From assembly GCA_937915455.1 (NCBI GenBank), contig CALDNN010000128.1, forward strand, positions 1 through 10,962: a stretch of DNA of 10,962 nt, in the 5' to 3' direction. The DNA is from Pelethousia sp002409725. GTDB taxonomy: Bacteria > Bacillota > Clostridia > Christensenellales > CAG-138. Under the pieces are notes generated by a model that searched no databases, had not been told where the DNA came from, and saw only the letters and a list, made by a program, of their open reading frames with translations. A program made the translations under genes and the position numbers. This document shows, one piece after another, positions 1 through 6,205 of the stretch (its first letter is position 1; each line of letters begins with the position of its first letter).

Positions 1-352
1 ACTAGATTCCCCAACTGGGCCACCTTGTTTTTGGTTAGTGGGGAAAGAAATTTAGGGGGGCCCCCGGGCCCCTTTACCCCGGCTGGGGGCTACCCCTCAG
101 TTCGCAATAGCCGCATCGCGCCCTTACAGCGGCGCTGATCCTTTATTCATTGGGTTTCCGCTTTTTTCGAAAATGATATTGTATACTGGATTCCCCAATA
201 GGGCCACCTTATTTTGGGCTTAGAGGGAGATGAGATTTAGAGGGGCCCCCGGGCCCCTCTACCCCGGCTGGGGGCGGCCACTCAGTTCGCAATAGTCGCA
301 ACGCTCCCTTAGGGTCGCGCTGCTCCTTTGCTCACTGGGCTTCCGCCTCGCT
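1..352. repeat. Two diverged tandem copies of a ~184-bp GC-rich repeat
   Basis: Copy 1 starts at position 1 and copy 2 at 185. They stay almost in register for about 165 bp and look about three-quarters identical by eye. Shared blocks include GATTCCCCAA near the start, GGGCCACCTT, a GGGGCCCCCGGGCCCC core, TACCCCGGCTGGGG, and CAGTTCGCAATAG. Each core is an inverted repeat: arms 54-63/66-75 in copy 1 and 239-248/251-260 in copy 2, followed by a small CCCC-GGCT-GGGG hairpin. No open reading frame of coding character runs through it. Copy 1 begins at the window edge, so further copies may lie to the left. It may be a dispersed REP-like or small non-autonomous repeat; its identity is unknown. Confidence 0.8.
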
Positions 353-858
353 TCATCCGCCACAGGCGGCGCTTCGGCTCCGCCCTCCAGACCCCTCGGA
401 ACGCAGATTAGGCGCGAGCCTTGTATGTTCCGTGCCCGAATGTATCGTGGCTCGGCGGGCCCCCGGCAAGCTGTGTCTGCTGCCTGAAAACCGTGTAAGA
501 GGTGCCGTGGGCAACCCGCTCGCCCCTCTACGGTGCAAATTGCTGTCTTCCTTTGGGTTTGTGGCGGACAGATGCTTTACGGACCAATGTCCGCATGCAT
601 GTCGACCATCCATCTAATGCTCTGCCCTAACGATCGTTTCCCTGTCCCGCGTTCGAAGCATAGTCCCCCGGCATTCCTCGTCCCAACTCCCGTGCGCTCT
701 CCTCATCCGGGGAATCTATCCTACTCCCTTTCCCTTCGCCCCATGGGTAGGCAAAGGTTTCTTTCCCTTCTTTGCAAAGGGGCGCAGGAGAAGCGCCGAA
801 GGCGGCATCCCCTCCGTATAACTATGGAATGCGGTCACTTATTCCATCGCCTAAATTG
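353..858. other. About 500 bp with no recognisable gene
   Basis: This stretch lies between the left repeats and the terminator of the SRP RNA gene. It contains only short overlapping reading frames on both strands. Their translations are rich in Arg, Ser, Pro and Gly, show no recognisable motif, and lack a convincing ribosome binding site. Small palindromes are present, for example CCGCCACAGGCGG (358-370) and CTTTGCAAAG (771-780). I see no tRNA. It may be more repeat-derived DNA or an eroded gene. Confidence 0.5.
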
Positions 859-890
859 AAAAAACGCACCGGTGAAGTATCACCGGCGCG
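859..890 (-). terminator. Rho-independent terminator of the SRP RNA gene
   Basis: Read on the minus strand, a 10-bp stem (890-881 with 874-865, one G-U pair) closes a 6-base loop ATACTT and is followed directly by six T (864-859). It lies just past the 3' end of the SRP RNA. The plus strand also has a run of T after the stem (892-896), so it could work in both directions. Confidence 0.85.
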
Positions 891-898
891 CATTTTTC

Positions 899-1173
899 AC
901 AAGGCCGCGCACCCATTCTTCGACACTGTTCCCACAGGCGGTCCTCTCGCAGGTGGCTCCGCCCGGGTAACCCTGCGGCACACCCAAACGACTGCTTAAT
1001 GCTGCTGCCTTCCGGCCCTGACATAGTTCACAGGGTTGGATTGCACAGGACTCGGGCCTCAACGCTCCTTACGGGAGCCTGCCCCACGGGAACATGCCTC
1101 AGATCGGGAATTCCGCCCTGCTGTAGCGGATTGCAGGTACAGGGCACCGCTAACTCCCCGCCTAGCGCGGCAC
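899..1173 (-). ncRNA. ffs: Signal recognition particle RNA, large bacterial type (4.5S/scRNA-like)
   Basis: This is the RNA of the signal recognition particle, which with Ffh targets nascent membrane and secreted proteins. On the minus strand the conserved S-domain hairpin GGGCCGGAAGGCAGCAGC lies at 1018-1001, the hallmark of SRP RNA. The 5' part holds the Alu-domain motif GGCGGGGAGTTAGCGG, close to the Bacillus scRNA. The 5' GCCGCGC (around 1170) pairs with GCGCGGC near the 3' end (910-904), closing the long rod. About 275 nt fits the ~270-nt form of Bacillus and Clostridia rather than the 114-nt enterobacterial form. A promoter lies directly upstream and a terminator directly downstream. 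Ends are accurate to a few bases. Confidence 0.95.
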
Positions 1174-1177
1174 ATCT

Positions 1178-1206
1178 ATTTTAACCCGAATGCGGCTAAA
1201 ATACAA
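1178..1206 (-). promoter_or_regulatory. Sigma-A-type promoter of ffs
   Basis: On the minus strand TTGTAT (1206-1201), a 17-bp spacer and TAAAAT (1183-1178) form a good housekeeping promoter. The expected start site is near 1171-1173, exactly where the SRP RNA closing stem begins, which supports both calls. Confidence 0.8.
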
Positions 1207-1237
1207 CCATCCGGCTATATTTGCTTTGCTGCCATAT

Positions 1238-1843
1238 TTAGGGCTGGGGACTGGCATAGCATGGGTAGACGAAGCGGCTAACGGGCTGGGGCGAAAGGGC
1301 ATTCGGCAGGTCGTGCAGATTGCCAACGTATACGCAGCGCGCGCCGGGGAAGTGTGCCAGCATGCTGGGCCGCACGCGGGCAGGGTCGAGAAAGGGCTCG
1401 GCCTCGGGGCAGGTGGGAATAGCCCCGGCCTCCCGCAGGGCCCGCACCACGAATTCGGAGCAGAAGCAGGCCTGCTTGCCGCGATGGGACTTGCCGAAGT
1501 AATTGGCAGCCGCGCCTAGGTAATTATACCGCCAGCGGAAGCGGTGGGCATAGAGGCTATCCATATAAGCACAGAGGCGCGCGTATGCTTCCTCGGAGAT
1601 GCGCAGTTCAAACACGGCGCAGGGCGCGTTGGGGTTATCGCCATAGACGCCGCCGTCCACCCGCTCTTTTACGAAGCCGCCGATACAGGGCATGCGCCGC
1701 CAGCGGCGTGCAAAGCTGTACATGCGGGAAAGATCGCGATTGAGGGACAGGGAGGCGTGGGTATAGGGATCGCCGGTGGCTATATGGATGGCCCGGGAGA
1801 AAAACGTCTCCGTGCGGGCAAGCAGAATGTATACGGAAGGCAT
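1238..1843 (-). CDS. Permuted papain-fold (YiiX/C92-like, NlpC/P60 superfamily) hydrolase
   Basis: The 201-residue product resembles the permuted NlpC/P60 (papain-like) cysteine hydrolases, in which the catalytic His precedes the Cys. The His is in PYTHASLSL (H29) and the probable nucleophile is C128 in CFCSEFVVRALREAG. The N-terminal VYILLARTETFFSRAIH and the segment MYSFARR followed by GGFV are typical of clostridial members of this group, which are usually annotated as hypothetical. The exact substrate is unknown; amide bonds in lipids, peptides or peptidoglycan are all possible. No signal peptide is seen, so it is probably cytoplasmic. The start has a strong site AGAGGAG (1857-1851) six bases upstream of the ATG. 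It lies upstream of ffs on the same strand, and its leader contains the 116-bp inverted-repeat element. Confidence 0.78.
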   Translation of the reverse strand: MPSVYILLARTETFFSRAIHIATGDPYTHASLSLNRDLSRMYSFARRWRRMPCIGGFVKERVDGGVYGDNPNAPCAVFELRISEEAYARLCAYMDSLYAHRFRWRYNYLGAAANYFGKSHRGKQACFCSEFVVRALREAGAIPTCPEAEPFLDPARVRPSMLAHFPGARCVYVGNLHDLPNALSPQPVSRFVYPCYASPQP

Positions 1844-1868
1844 AGGATGCTCCTCTCAATAGGCTGGG

Positions 1869-1984
1869 TTAAGGTAAGGGGGAATCGAAATTCTGCGCCT
1901 AAAAACTGCCAGTTTGGCGCATTACGTTGTCATCGTCAGTCTCCGTAGAACCACTACGAACCACTACGGCTCCCCTTACCTTAA
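1869..1984. mobile_element. 116-bp element with perfect 13-bp terminal inverted repeats (MITE-like)
   Basis: The outer ends are TTAAGGTAAGGGG (1869-1881) and its exact reverse complement CCCCTTACCTTAA (1972-1984). Inside is a hairpin with TGCGCC (1894-1899) pairing GGCGCA (1916-1921) and an inner AAACT/AGTTT stem over a GCC loop. A tandem 10-bp duplication GAACCACTAC follows (1948-1957 and 1958-1967), flanked by CCGTAG (1943-1948) and CTACGG (1964-1969). It encodes nothing. Both ends carry TTAA, which could be part of the repeat or a target duplication. It lies 11 bp upstream of the ribosome binding site of the leftward hydrolase gene. A miniature transposable element is one reading; a structured leader or regulatory element is the other. 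Confidence 0.6.
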
Positions 1985-2060
1985 GCATAACAAGCAAATA
2001 TCAACAAAGTAACAACGCGGCTTTAAATGGGGATTAACTGCGCTTTAAGATTCCTTTAAG

Positions 2061-2112
2061 GGCGGAAGGCCGGGGGAAACCGGTGATCCGCCGCGCTTCG
2101 GGCGCTTGCGGC
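2061..2112. other. Cluster of GC-rich hairpins in the divergent intergenic region
   Basis: GGCGGA (2061-2066) pairs with TCCGCC (2087-2092) around an inner CCGG/CCGG. It overlaps a second hairpin, GCCGC (2090-2094) with GCGGC (2108-2112), that encloses GCGC-TTCGG-GCGC. The two stems share bases, so they would be alternative folds. The rest of the gap from 1985 to 2227 is AT-richer and holds no gene I can recognise. Confidence 0.5.
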
Positions 2113-2115
2113 AAA

Positions 2116-2121
2116 ATTATA
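2116..2121 (-). promoter_or_regulatory. Possible -10 element for the leftward hydrolase transcript
   Basis: The minus strand has a perfect TATAAT at 2121-2116. The hexamer 17 bp further upstream (TGGTAA, 2144-2139) is a poor -35. If used, transcription would start near 2109, exactly at the hairpin cluster, giving a leader of about 265 nt to the ATG at 1843 that spans the 116-bp element. The call rests on one hexamer. Confidence 0.35.
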
Positions 2122-2227
2122 CAGCCTTCCCGGGCAAATTACCAGCCTTATTATCGCATAGATTGATTAAAACCGCTACCACTATATATTGGGTATACGG
2201 CACAAAAAAGGGAGTGAATTTCCCCAT

Positions 2228-2256
2228 TTGACCGGGTGCAGCAAAGATGGTACTAT
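2228..2256 (+). promoter_or_regulatory. Promoter of the decarboxylase-darA-holB-ricT operon
   Basis: TTGACC (2228-2233), a 17-bp spacer and TACTAT (2251-2256) form a good sigma-A promoter, with a second A/T hexamer TATAAA just after it. It lies 38 bp upstream of the first gene, and no other strong promoter is seen before the ferredoxin promoter at 7405. Confidence 0.7.
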
Positions 2257-2294
2257 AAAATCATCCATATGAAATACGTACAAGGAGAATGCCG

Positions 2295-2867
2295 ATGCTG
2301 CAAGAGCGCAATGAAAACCGCGCCGCCCGGGCTTTGGATCTGCTGCTGGTCGCGATCCTTTTCCTGCTGGTGCTGCTGGCACGGGCTTTTAACAGAGCCG
2401 CGGGGCTATATGCCTGGCGGGGCATAGCACAGTTGGCGCTCTTCCTCGCGTTTGTCACTCTAGGCGGCCTGTTTTACAAAAAACGCCTGCTTTCCTACCG
2501 CTATACCTTCTTCTATAAAGAGCCGGGGGCGGGCGCTGAAGATAGCCAATATCCTTTCCCGGCAGGCACGCTGCTGCTGGAGCAGATGCTGGGCGACCGG
2601 CTCCAAATGGCCCAGGCGGTGATCGCCAGGGAGATGCTCGCTATCTTCCAGCCCGACGGGGCCAGCGCCATCGGTATCATCCCTTCCGGCGCAAAGGGGG
2701 CAAAGCAGCCTAGGCTGCGCAAGCTGGCGATGACCACAGGGCCGCGGCGCAGGGCGCATTCGCTGCTCTTCTGCCAGCAGGGCAAGTATTACAGGCTTTA
2801 TTTTAACCCTTCCGATGAAATGGCGCGGCTGCTCGGCGAAGCGATTGCGGCCGTGCATAAACCATGA
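2295..2867 (+). CDS. Small membrane protein of unknown function, two N-terminal helices
   Basis: A 190-residue protein I do not recognise. Residues about 14-32 (LDLLLVAILFLLVLLARAF) and 43-60 (RGIAQLALFLAFVTLGGLF) are hydrophobic helices. The remaining ~125 residues look soluble and probably face the cytoplasm, as KKR follows the second helix. An upstream in-frame ATG at 2289 sits one base from AAGGAG (2282-2287), too close to be used, whereas the ATG at 2295 has seven bases of spacing and is chosen. It is the first gene of the operon, and its stop overlaps the next start by four bases (ATGA), which suggests coupled translation. The soluble part has a basic stretch (SGAKGAKQPRLRK, then GPRRRAHS) but no recognised catalytic motif. 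Confidence 0.7.
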   Translation: MLQERNENRAARALDLLLVAILFLLVLLARAFNRAAGLYAWRGIAQLALFLAFVTLGGLFYKKRLLSYRYTFFYKEPGAGAEDSQYPFPAGTLLLEQMLGDRLQMAQAVIAREMLAIFQPDGASAIGIIPSGAKGAKQPRLRKLAMTTGPRRRAHSLLFCQQGKYYRLYFNPSDEMARLLGEAIAAVHKP

Positions 2868-4276
2868 GTAGGCAGCGGCGTTATGGCCGCACACTACCCG
2901 AAACGCTGGGCGAATATAGCCGCCGCAGCCCAGCCCGTTTCCACATGCCCGGCCACAAGGGCCAAGATGCGCCCTTTGCCGGCAAGCTGGCGGGCTGGGA
3001 TATCACCGAGCTGGACGGAACGGACGACCTGGCCGGCCCACAGGGCGTGATCGCCCGTACGGAGCGCGAATATGCCGAGGCCTATGGCGCGAAAGCGAGC
3101 CTTCTGCTCGTAGGCGGCAGCACGGCCGGGCTGAGTACCATGGCCCTTGCGCTGGGACAAAAGAAACGGGTGCTCCTGGGCCGGGATTGCCACAAGGCCG
3201 CCCTGGCCGCCCTGGCTCTGGCAGACCACGCGGCGGAATTCGTGTTGCCGGCCTATGATGAAGCTTGCGGCATTGCGGGCATGCTCACGCCTGAGCAGGT
3301 GCACGAGGCTCTAAGCGAGCAGCCTGCGGATGCGGTGCTGATCACCAGCCCCAATTATTACGGCATGTGCGCGGATCTCGCGGCTATTGCGGATGCGGCC
3401 CACGCCCACGGCGCGCTGCTCCTGGTAGACGCCGCGCACGGGGCGCACTTCCCCTTTTCGAAGCGCCTGCCAGATTTCCCTAGCGATAAGGTCGATATGT
3501 GGTGCGTGAGCGCGCACAAAACGCTTTCCGCCTTCACACAGAGCGCGGTGCTGCACATCGGCCCCTGCTGCCCCATTTCTGTGGAGCAGGCGCGCCGCAT
3601 GCGCAACATGGTGCAAACCTCCAGCCCCAGCTATCTTTTGATGGTAAGCCTCGACCGTGCCCTGAACCTGGCCAAGACCCTCGGCTTTGAAAAGCATCTG
3701 GATCGAATCGAGATCCTGCGGCAACGCATCGGCCGCATCAACGGCCTAAAGGTGCTGGGCCGCGAATGCCTGGGGTACGGCATCACGGATACGGACCCCA
3801 CCCGCCTGGTGATCGACGTAACAGAACGGGGTATAGACGGACGCTTGGCGGACGCCTGCCTTACGGAGGCGGGGGTGGTGTGCGAAATGAGCGACGCCTA
3901 CCGCCTGGTGCTGATCACCACGCCCCAGGATCCGGATGAATGGTATGACCGGCTGGTGGATGGCCTGACCCACCTGCCCTACGGCACGAAAACGATCATC
4001 AAAGAGCCGCCCTTCCAGAGCGTGGGCCTTCGGGTTTGCTCGCTGCGGCAGGCCATGCTGGGGCCTGTGGAGAGCGTGCCCCTTGCCGGGGCTGTGGGCC
4101 GCATCGCGGCCAGCCCGGCCGGGGTCTACCCGCCGGGCCTGGCGGCCCTGGTACCGGGCGAACGCATCGAAGCGGCCGTGGCGGATTACCTTTTGCGGCT
4201 GCAGGCCCTGGGATTTTCCCTCTTCGGCGTGGATGGAGGCCGCATCGGTTGCGTCCGGGAGGAATCGGTACTATAA
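2864..4276 (+). CDS. Orn/Lys/Arg decarboxylase-family PLP enzyme (YaaO-like)
   Basis: A 470-residue fold-type I PLP enzyme of the basic amino-acid decarboxylase group. The N-terminal family signature FHMPGHKG is at residues 26-33. VDAAHG (188-193) supplies the Asp for the pyridine nitrogen (D189) and the stacking His (H192). SAHKTLSAFTQSAVLH (216-231) holds the PLP-binding lysine K219. It has the short YaaO/SpeA-like size rather than the >700 residues of the inducible decarboxylases with wing domains, and a C-terminal domain with PPG (near residue 424) fits. Decarboxylation of lysine, arginine or ornithine to a polyamine precursor is likely, but the substrate cannot be read from sequence. No clear ribosome binding site is visible, so it probably relies on coupling to the upstream gene. 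B. subtilis yaaO sits in the same place ahead of tmk-darA. Confidence 0.9.
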   Translation: MSRQRRYGRTLPETLGEYSRRSPARFHMPGHKGQDAPFAGKLAGWDITELDGTDDLAGPQGVIARTEREYAEAYGAKASLLLVGGSTAGLSTMALALGQKKRVLLGRDCHKAALAALALADHAAEFVLPAYDEACGIAGMLTPEQVHEALSEQPADAVLITSPNYYGMCADLAAIADAAHAHGALLLVDAAHGAHFPFSKRLPDFPSDKVDMWCVSAHKTLSAFTQSAVLHIGPCCPISVEQARRMRNMVQTSSPSYLLMVSLDRALNLAKTLGFEKHLDRIEILRQRIGRINGLKVLGRECLGYGITDTDPTRLVIDVTERGIDGRLADACLTEAGVVCEMSDAYRLVLITTPQDPDEWYDRLVDGLTHLPYGTKTIIKEPPFQSVGLRVCSLRQAMLGPVESVPLAGAVGRIAASPAGVYPPGLAALVPGERIEAAVADYLLRLQALGFSLFGVDGGRIGCVREESVL

Positions 4277-4283
4277 TAAAACT

Positions 4284-4958
4284 ATGCAGATGAAATATAC
4301 TACCATTCTTTTCGATTTTGACGGCACGCTCCTGGAGAGCGGGCCATGTATCCTCTCCTCTATGCGCGCCACCTTTAAGCAGATGGGCCTTACGGAAATT
4401 GCTTCCCGGAGCGATGAAGCGCTCCGGCCCCTGGTAGGCCCCCCCCTTCGGGAGGGCTTTGGCGGGATATTAAAGCTGCCGCCGGAGCGGGTGGAGGAAG
4501 CGATGGAATTATATCGCGACATTTCCTCAGCTGAGGCCGCCCTGGCCCTGCTGCGGCCCTATCCCGGCATACCGCAAATGCTTAAGGCGCTGCGGGCCCG
4601 GGGTGCGAAAACGGCCCTGGCCACGGCCAAGCGGCATGATATATCCCTGGTGCATCTAAGAATATCCGGGCTGACGGAGCTGGTGGATTATGTCGGCGCC
4701 CCCCATACGGATCAGGCCTGCGATAAAGCCCGATTGATCGCCGAGGCCATGGAGACCCTGGAAGCCGATCCGGCCCGCACCGTGATGGTGGGGGATCGGC
4801 TATACGATATGGAGGCGGCCGGGCGCGCGGGCATACCCGGCGTGGGCGTGCTCTATGGCTATGGCAGCCGGGCGGAGTTGGCGGCTCACGGGGCCGATCA
4901 TATCGTGGAGAGCGTGGAGCAGCTCTTTGATCTGCTCACAGAACAGGAGGATATATGA
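4284..4958 (+). CDS. HAD-superfamily phosphatase (phosphoglycolate phosphatase/Gph-like)
   Basis: A 224-residue HAD hydrolase with all four motifs: motif I DFDGTL with nucleophile D11 and acid D13; motif II LATAK with T114; the motif III lysine probably K148 in CDKARLI; and motif IV VGDRLYDMEAA with D171 and D175. The helical cap carries VGPPLREGF (residues 51-59), and GYGSRAEL (192-199) is typical of Gph-like members. It probably dephosphorylates a small phosphorylated metabolite; the substrate is unknown. The start at 4284 is chosen because DFDGTL follows directly. The nearest purine-rich site (GGGAGG, around 4257-4262) is over 20 bases away, so initiation is probably coupled to the stop seven bases upstream; ATG 4290 is an alternative. 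It occupies the position where tmk normally sits. Confidence 0.88.
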   Translation: MQMKYTTILFDFDGTLLESGPCILSSMRATFKQMGLTEIASRSDEALRPLVGPPLREGFGGILKLPPERVEEAMELYRDISSAEAALALLRPYPGIPQMLKALRARGAKTALATAKRHDISLVHLRISGLTELVDYVGAPHTDQACDKARLIAEAMETLEADPARTVMVGDRLYDMEAAGRAGIPGVGVLYGYGSRAELAAHGADHIVESVEQLFDLLTEQEDI

Positions 4959-5281
4959 AACTCATATTCGCCATCGTGCAGAACGACGATTCCAAGCGGC
5001 TGATCCGGGATCTTACCAATCGGCATATCAGCGTTACGCGCATCTCGTCTACGGGCGGCTTCCTCCACGGGGGCAACAGCACGCTGATGATCGGCGTGGA
5101 AAAGGATAAGCTGCAGGAAACGCTGGATGTGATCAAAGAAAAATCCAGCACGCGCAAGGAATATATGGTGATCCCCACATCCCTGCCCGGCTATGTGGAC
5201 AACGCGCCCACCCCCGTGCAGGTGACCTTGGGCGGGGCCACGGTTTTCGTAGTGGATGTGGATGAACACTACCGCTTCTAG
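4955..5281 (+). CDS. darA: Cyclic-di-AMP receptor protein DarA/PstA (YaaQ family, PII-like)
   Basis: A 108-residue PII-like trimeric signal protein that binds cyclic di-AMP; its downstream target is not established. The family signature is clear: IVQNDD at 7-12, RISSTGGFLHGGNSTL at 29-44, and a C-terminal GGATVFVVDVDEHYRF. Length matches the ~109-residue family. Compared from memory with the Staphylococcus and Bacillus proteins, the ligand-contact positions T28, F36, L37, N41 and G47 are kept, but the usual N24 and R26 are His and Ser here. The central loop (about residues 72-86) also lacks the PMGG form. AGGAGG (4945-4950) precedes the ATG by four bases, and the start overlaps the phosphatase stop by four bases. 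The yaaR gene that normally follows is missing. Confidence 0.95.
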   Translation: MKLIFAIVQNDDSKRLIRDLTNRHISVTRISSTGGFLHGGNSTLMIGVEKDKLQETLDVIKEKSSTRKEYMVIPTSLPGYVDNAPTPVQVTLGGATVFVVDVDEHYRF

Positions 5282-6200
5282 CCCCATGGCCATGCCCTGC
5301 CAAAGCCCGCCCTCGGCAGAGGAGCGCCTTCTCGCTGCCTTGCGGACGGGCCGCTTTCCCCATGCCTGCTTTGTGGCCTGCCCGGATCCCCTCTTTGCCG
5401 AGGGCCTCTGCCGCCGGGCTGCGGCCCTTTGGTGCGCCGGTCGGGCCGAGGCGCAGCTGCTTAAAAACCTAGTCGATTATACGGAGCTGGGCGAGGAGCC
5501 CATCCGGGTGGATCGCATCCGCGAGCTGATCGGCGAACTGCAAAAGCGGCCTTTCGATGAAGGCGGCCGCTGCGTATACATCCGCAACGCCCACACCATG
5601 TCCGAACCTGTGCAGAATGCCCTCCTGAAAACCTTGGAAGAACCGCCTAACGGCGTGCTTTTTTTGCTCACGGGCAACGAGAGCGGGCTTTTGCCCACCA
5701 TCCGTTCCCGTTGCAGCCGTTTTCTCTGCCCCGCGCCCCAAAGGGAAGAGATTGCCGCCCTGCTGATAGAGGCCGGGGCCGGCCAAGCCGACGCGGCCCT
5801 TTACGCGGCCTGGGGCGGCACAATGGGCCGGGCCTTGCGCCTGTATCAAAGCGAGGACTTTCGTGCCCTGCGCGAGCAAGCGCAGGCGATTTTACGGGCC
5901 CTGCTGCTGGGCCGGCTGCCCCTGGAGGGTGCCGGCGCCCTGGCCAAGGAGGGTGGGGAAGCGGCGACATTCATGCTTTCCCTGCTGCGGGATATACTGT
6001 TGTGTAAACAGGGCCTGCTTGCCACAGAGAACCCCGAGCAGCAAACAGAGATTTCCAGTCTTGCACGGCGCTTTACAAGCGGGCGGATAACCTGTATCAT
6101 AAACATACTGGCGGACGGGCTGGAAAGGCTGGCTGGGAACGCTTCGGCGCAGGCCACCTTCACAAGCCTATTCACACAAATTGCAGAGGAGATTTCTTAA
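5256..6200 (+). CDS. holB: DNA polymerase III delta' subunit (HolB), divergent
   Basis: Delta' is the rigid stator of the clamp-loader complex that places the beta clamp on DNA. About 314 residues. The clamp-loader core is recognisable: RVDRIRELIGELQKRPF (84-100), VYIRNAHTM in the Walker B position (107-115), QNALLKTLEEPPNGVLFLL (120-138), and the SRC motif in TIRSRCSRF (148-156). The P-loop position reads ACPDPLFAEGL (41-51), with no GxxGxGK, so it cannot bind ATP in the usual way; an inactive P-loop is known in several delta' proteins. The zinc-binding cysteines usually found before the VDxIR segment are also missing: only C60 is near. The start overlaps darA by 26 bases; no good ribosome binding site marks it, and ATG at 5262, 5286 or 5292 are alternatives. 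Confidence 0.85.
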   Translation: MWMNTTASSPMAMPCQSPPSAEERLLAALRTGRFPHACFVACPDPLFAEGLCRRAAALWCAGRAEAQLLKNLVDYTELGEEPIRVDRIRELIGELQKRPFDEGGRCVYIRNAHTMSEPVQNALLKTLEEPPNGVLFLLTGNESGLLPTIRSRCSRFLCPAPQREEIAALLIEAGAGQADAALYAAWGGTMGRALRLYQSEDFRALREQAQAILRALLLGRLPLEGAGALAKEGGEAATFMLSLLRDILLCKQGLLATENPEQQTEISSLARRFTSGRITCIINILADGLERLAGNASAQATFTSLFTQIAEEIS

Positions 6201-6205
6201 ATATA

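Noticed and set aside
1..352. CRISPR array
   Set aside because: Only two long diverged copies of ~184 bp, with no short identical repeats and unique spacers.
353..613. 86-residue minus-strand open frame
   Set aside because: Composition is dominated by Arg, Ser and Gly, there is no ribosome binding site or motif, and it starts inside featureless GC-rich DNA; probably chance.
880..1281. Several short open frames on both strands
   Set aside because: They overlap the SRP RNA gene and its terminator and promoter, which fully explain the sequence.
1190..1948. Plus-strand frames of 109 and 134 residues
   Set aside because: They are antisense to the papain-fold hydrolase, which has a strong ribosome binding site and recognisable catalytic motifs.
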